Shown piece after piece: positions 60,230 to 64,000 of a stretch of 64,000 bases of DNA. This stretch comes from Rhodeus uyekii (Eukaryota > Chordata > Actinopteri > Cypriniformes > Acheilognathidae). Every line of letters begins with the position of its first letter. The stretch's first letter is position 1. Under the pieces are notes generated by a model. That model searched no databases, had not been told where the DNA came from, and saw nothing but the letters and a program-made list of their open reading frames with translations. Made by a program: the position numbers and the translations under genes. The DNA lies in contig JAWRVZ010000004.1 in assembly GCA_037043235.1 (NCBI GenBank), positions 4,803,501 to 4,867,500 of the forward strand. The letters are read 5' to 3'.

Positions 60230-61913
60230 GGGGTAGTTTTTTTCACTACGTCTCTCTCCAAGACAATGAGTCTTTTGCTCATCACACAATGGAGGATCAT
60301 TCACATTCTGTTCTCAAACTCTTGACTTGTCCTCCTACATATTTGGGTAAAAAATACAAAACAATCTTTTTTTGCAATATAGAACCTGTCTAGTTTGTAG
60401 TGGGCATTTGACTATTGATGTTTTTGCTGTGTATTTTCTCTATGATGATGACAACACTGTTTGACTATTTAAAGGTGGTTAGAATGAGTTCCCATTAATC
60501 TAATGTAAAGGGGGAAAATTACAAAGAAAAAGGAAACCAGCTCTGAATGTCGCACAGGAAAGTTGCCGCAAGGGCTATCAACTATAAGATTTCAAAAGTG
60601 TAAGGTTTCTAAAGAGTCAAAAGTACAGTCACATGCATGCCTGTGCCTCTAACAGTCCTTTTTGATTGGTTTCAAACAACTAGTTCCAATCCAGAATATT
60701 AAAAAAATTCTGTTCTCTAATATACTCAATATACTAAAATCTCTCTAATATACTAAAATAAAACTACTGTACTTTAAAATAGTTTTGGGTGCACAAAATG
60801 AAATATTGGAAAATTTGAAGTCAGGACAAGGTTATTTTTTTAAGCAGGTTGGGGAAAGTTTGCGTTTGCATAAATTCTGTCTAAATTTTGCTGTACTATA
60901 ATTGACAGCTTAACCCAAATTGTACCACTTATAAGTTTTGACCACAAGTTAAGTGAAAAAAATAAAATAAAATAATAATAATAAAAAAAAAGAAATACCA
61001 AAAAAAAAAAAACGCAACAAAAAACAAACAATGGAACAGTGTGACAGTCACCCAGTCTCCCCTGTCTGTTGTTCCAGAACTAAATGTTCCAAGGACATGA
61101 AACACCTCCACGTGAATGCATCGTTATTATAGTTCAGACGTGTTTCAGGAATCAAGCTTCTTTAAGAGCTTCACAGCAAGAGCTCACTCTGAAAAAGGGA
61201 AATGGTGACGTTGGGCTGGTGGTTTACCTCTTCTTGCTGCTCACCATCTTCTGTATAACAGCAGACACATGTCTCTGCACATGTACGGTGTCAACCATAT
61301 ACATGCATTCAAAGAGTGGCATGGCAATTCTTTTTTTTTTCTCCTTGCATCTCTCAATATATCACAAAAGCCTTTATTTCAAAAGCAGATAGAATCTCTT
61401 ACAGTAACTTATGTCATTCAAAGCATCATGCCTTGAAAAATTACTGTTTCAATTTTTCATATTACAAACTGGGGATTATGGGGAAGTATGGGTCTGATTC
61501 ATCATGCGGCATGCTTTACACCGAATTGCTTTGTGAACTTATATGGTCACAGTGTATGGTTTGTCAAATAGGTTGGGACAGTGCCATTTGCCAATGGAAT
61601 CGACAGCATAACTTAAACCTGTTAGTATAGAAGCTTTATTTCTCCTTTCGCATGCAAAGAAGACATACAGAACTCTTAAAGGTACAGTAAATTACAGCCT
61701 GTTTAATTTGAAGGTGAAAAATGGTCATGTTATGATGGTAGGCCTCATCATAATAGATTTATATTTTTTTAGTGTATCATTGTTTTGCTTTAAACTCCCA
61801 TCAAATTTCTGCTGTTTGGCATTAGTCTGTCTTCTTTCCTTCCATGCATTTATTTCTTAGTAGTGGCTGCCAGACTCATGGACCCAGCCAAGTACATCAA
61901 GAGAGGGGGAGTA

Positions 61914-61916
<3 letters not shown>
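60230..61916. other. Intergenic, nothing recognised
   Basis: Contains A-rich runs at 60957-61025. Short open frames (61084-61392, 61316-61630) lack features. Confidence 0.4.

Positions 61917-61975
<59 letters not shown>
61917..61975. repeat. (GA)n microsatellite
   Basis: About 29 units. Confidence 0.96.
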
Positions 61976-61978
<3 letters not shown>

Positions 61979-62064
61979 GAAAAGCAAGACAGAAAAATGT
62001 GCCTATTTTGGTTGAAGGCATAAACAAATTGACACATTTTTCGAGTTATTGAATGTGGTGTGCT

Positions 62065-62127
62065 TTCTATTCTATTCTATTCTATTCTATTCTATTCTAT
62101 TCTATTCTATTCTATTCTATTCTATTT
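62065..62127. repeat. (TTCTA)n pentanucleotide microsatellite
   Basis: About 12 perfect units of a 5-bp motif. Confidence 0.97.
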
Positions 62128-64000
62128 GCATTATCATCATAAAATATTATTTTAATTAAACTAGTTATTGTAATGTAATTTGCATGGTGTGCACCTGACC
62201 AGCAGCTGTTTTAGAAAGGCAGTTGGAGCGCTATTTCAGAAAGCACACTAAAACTGATATTGAGAGAGTGAGACAAAGAGGAAGAGAACATTGTGTGTGT
62301 TTCTGTGACTGTTCCGCAGTTATGCAAGCCAAAAGTAAAACGTCAAACTTGTCCTGCACCCTAGTGGAGCACAGTGAAATGCAACACTGGATCAAAGTGA
62401 CCACACGCGAATAAAGTATCATGCTTCACAGCTGAAACTCAACAGAATGGCCTTTTATAAAGTTCACAATGTCAGAGAGAGCTATAAAGGCCATGATGCA
62501 TGCAAGAGCAAAAATAGACTGTCCCCAGCTGGCTCTATTGATGAGGTAAATTTTTTTTAACATATCAAACTTTTTCAAAAAACCTTTTTTACAATCGCTG
62601 TTCAAGTTAGTTTTTCAAAACTTTGCTCAGTGATCAAATTAGCATCAGTCTGTGTTTGCTTTCATTTATCATTGCTTCAGTAAAAAAATCGGTACCGCTT
62701 CTTTCAAATTAAATTAATTATTTTCTCACTCAGACAAAGCTGCCACTAAAACTCTGTTGCTGCAGGTCAATTTGCTCTTCAATACTCTTTTCAAAACTGT
62801 TAAACTTAAGTTCCAAACCTAATATAATAGGTGTATATTATTTACTTCATTTCTGCAGTAATACCTAAATGTAATAATAATGTATGAAAAATACTGTATC
62901 AAAATTATATGTTGCTGAAAACAGGTGTCTTTCAATTGAATTAATTATAATCTAATAAAAAAACATATACTGCAGTGAATTCTGAACTAGAGTGGTTTCA
63001 TTCTTATTTTGTAAAGACATTTTACAAAAGAAGACATTGAATAATACTACCCGTTGGAGGGCTTTGGTGGTTTTGTTTTAGGCCATTATGAATGTTAAAT
63101 TAACTGCTGTGCCAAGTGAAAATGTATTTGAAGAGCTTCTATGAAGTGATTAAGAAATGTAGCTGAGCAATTGTAAAAAAAACTGTAAATGTAAGCTGCA
63201 TAAAACTGGTTGAATAGAAACATTAGGACATTAAAAAAAACTAAAAAGTACAAAAGGCCTAATTTCGATTTCATGGGCTTTTTAACAACCTGCCTTTCTC
63301 TTTTTCTTGTTTTGTAAAGACTTTATGCATTACCCTCTTCCTCAGCAGAGGCCCGAGCTGCACCTTTGGACATTCAGAGACAGGCAGAGAGAGAATAGCA
63401 TTCACCCCCAGTGTGAATGGCGATGACGCAAATTCGTGACCAACGTAGTTTACTGGGTACTCCGTTTAACAACAACTCTATTTCCACCAGTTCTGGCAAA
63501 AAGAACAAACTAAAGAGCTCTAAAAAGACCCCAAACAGAGCTTGAGCTGACAAAAGGAAGTCTGGGTGACCTTAGTGCCTCAACTCAACTTGCTGTCCAA
63601 AATGGGACATTTAATTACAGGGTGAGCTGTTCTCAAATGCTGGAATGAACAGAAAAGCAGTGTCTCTGTAACATAAGTTTCTCTTTCATGGCAATGTCCA
63701 TCTATCTACCATGTGCAATTATAATTTATAGCAGTAGCCTCTCCAATTGCAGTGGGTACATTATATGTCAATGCCACAAAGTACTGATATATTACATGCA
63801 TGTTGTTGTTTAGTAATACTGAGTAATAATCAGTTTGACTTCATGCATATTTCATTGTTTTAATGTCTTCATAGTCAAACGGTAAACAATGGTGTTCCTA
63901 TCGATCTTGATTTGGTGTTATAAAGCCTTCTCAATTTGTGAAAAGTTGTTAAAAAATATAGGTTGTTGGCGCCACCATGCGGACATACTTAGGAATTAGG
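62128..64000. other. Right edge of window, no gene recognised
   Basis: AT-rich. The mirrored short frames at 62223-62422 have no family features, and no splice-bounded coding block was found. Confidence 0.4.

Overview
This is vertebrate nuclear DNA, almost certainly from a ray-finned fish and probably a cyprinid. The evidence is intron-bearing genes with GT-AG junctions, a fish-specific NACHT/B30.2 receptor gene, AT-rich sequence, long (CA)n and (TA)n microsatellites, and dense fish-type SINEs, hAT/Tc1/Tigger-like elements and L2-like LINEs. No bacterial gene organisation, CRISPR array or operon is present.

Layout: (1) bases 73-227, minus strand, first coding exon of emc3 (ER membrane complex subunit 3); the rest of the gene lies beyond the left edge. 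(2) 4333-9047, minus strand, a complete sec61a1 gene (Sec61 channel alpha subunit): 12 coding exons that join in frame to 476 codons plus stop. Its promoter carries two identical ACACGTCA boxes. (3) 11646-18816, plus strand, an apparently intact fish NLR (NLRC3-like) gene: six coding exons encode an N-terminal leader, FISNA, NACHT, two LRR exons and a PRY-SPRY (B30.2) domain, 971 residues. Its first coding intron holds a (CA)n tract and an antisense, 5'-truncated L2-like LINE whose reverse transcriptase is dead (YAND for YADD, one in-frame stop). (4) 18.8-28.4 kb, intergenic, with an L1/Tx1-like LINE remnant, SINEs, large (TA)n blocks arranged as nested inverted repeats and a degenerate AT-rich tandem array. 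(5) 28464-35456, minus strand, a complete ip6k2 gene (inositol hexakisphosphate kinase 2), five coding exons and 463 residues, with an expanded acidic and Gly/Ser insert. (6) 35.5-64 kb, a gene-poor stretch with no gene I can name: transposon copies (including an hAT-like element with a perfect 8-bp target duplication), a 253-bp (CA)n tract, two LINE fragments, and one isolated 99-nt exon-like block at 50996-51094.

emc3 and sec61a1 encode the core membrane-embedded subunits of the two main ER protein-insertion machines and lie head-to-tail on the same strand. ip6k2 (inositol pyrophosphate synthesis) and the NLR (innate immune sensing) have no evident functional link to them. The gene models rest on exon joins checked by hand for splice dinucleotides and reading frame. 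UTRs, poly(A) sites and transcription starts are only approximate.
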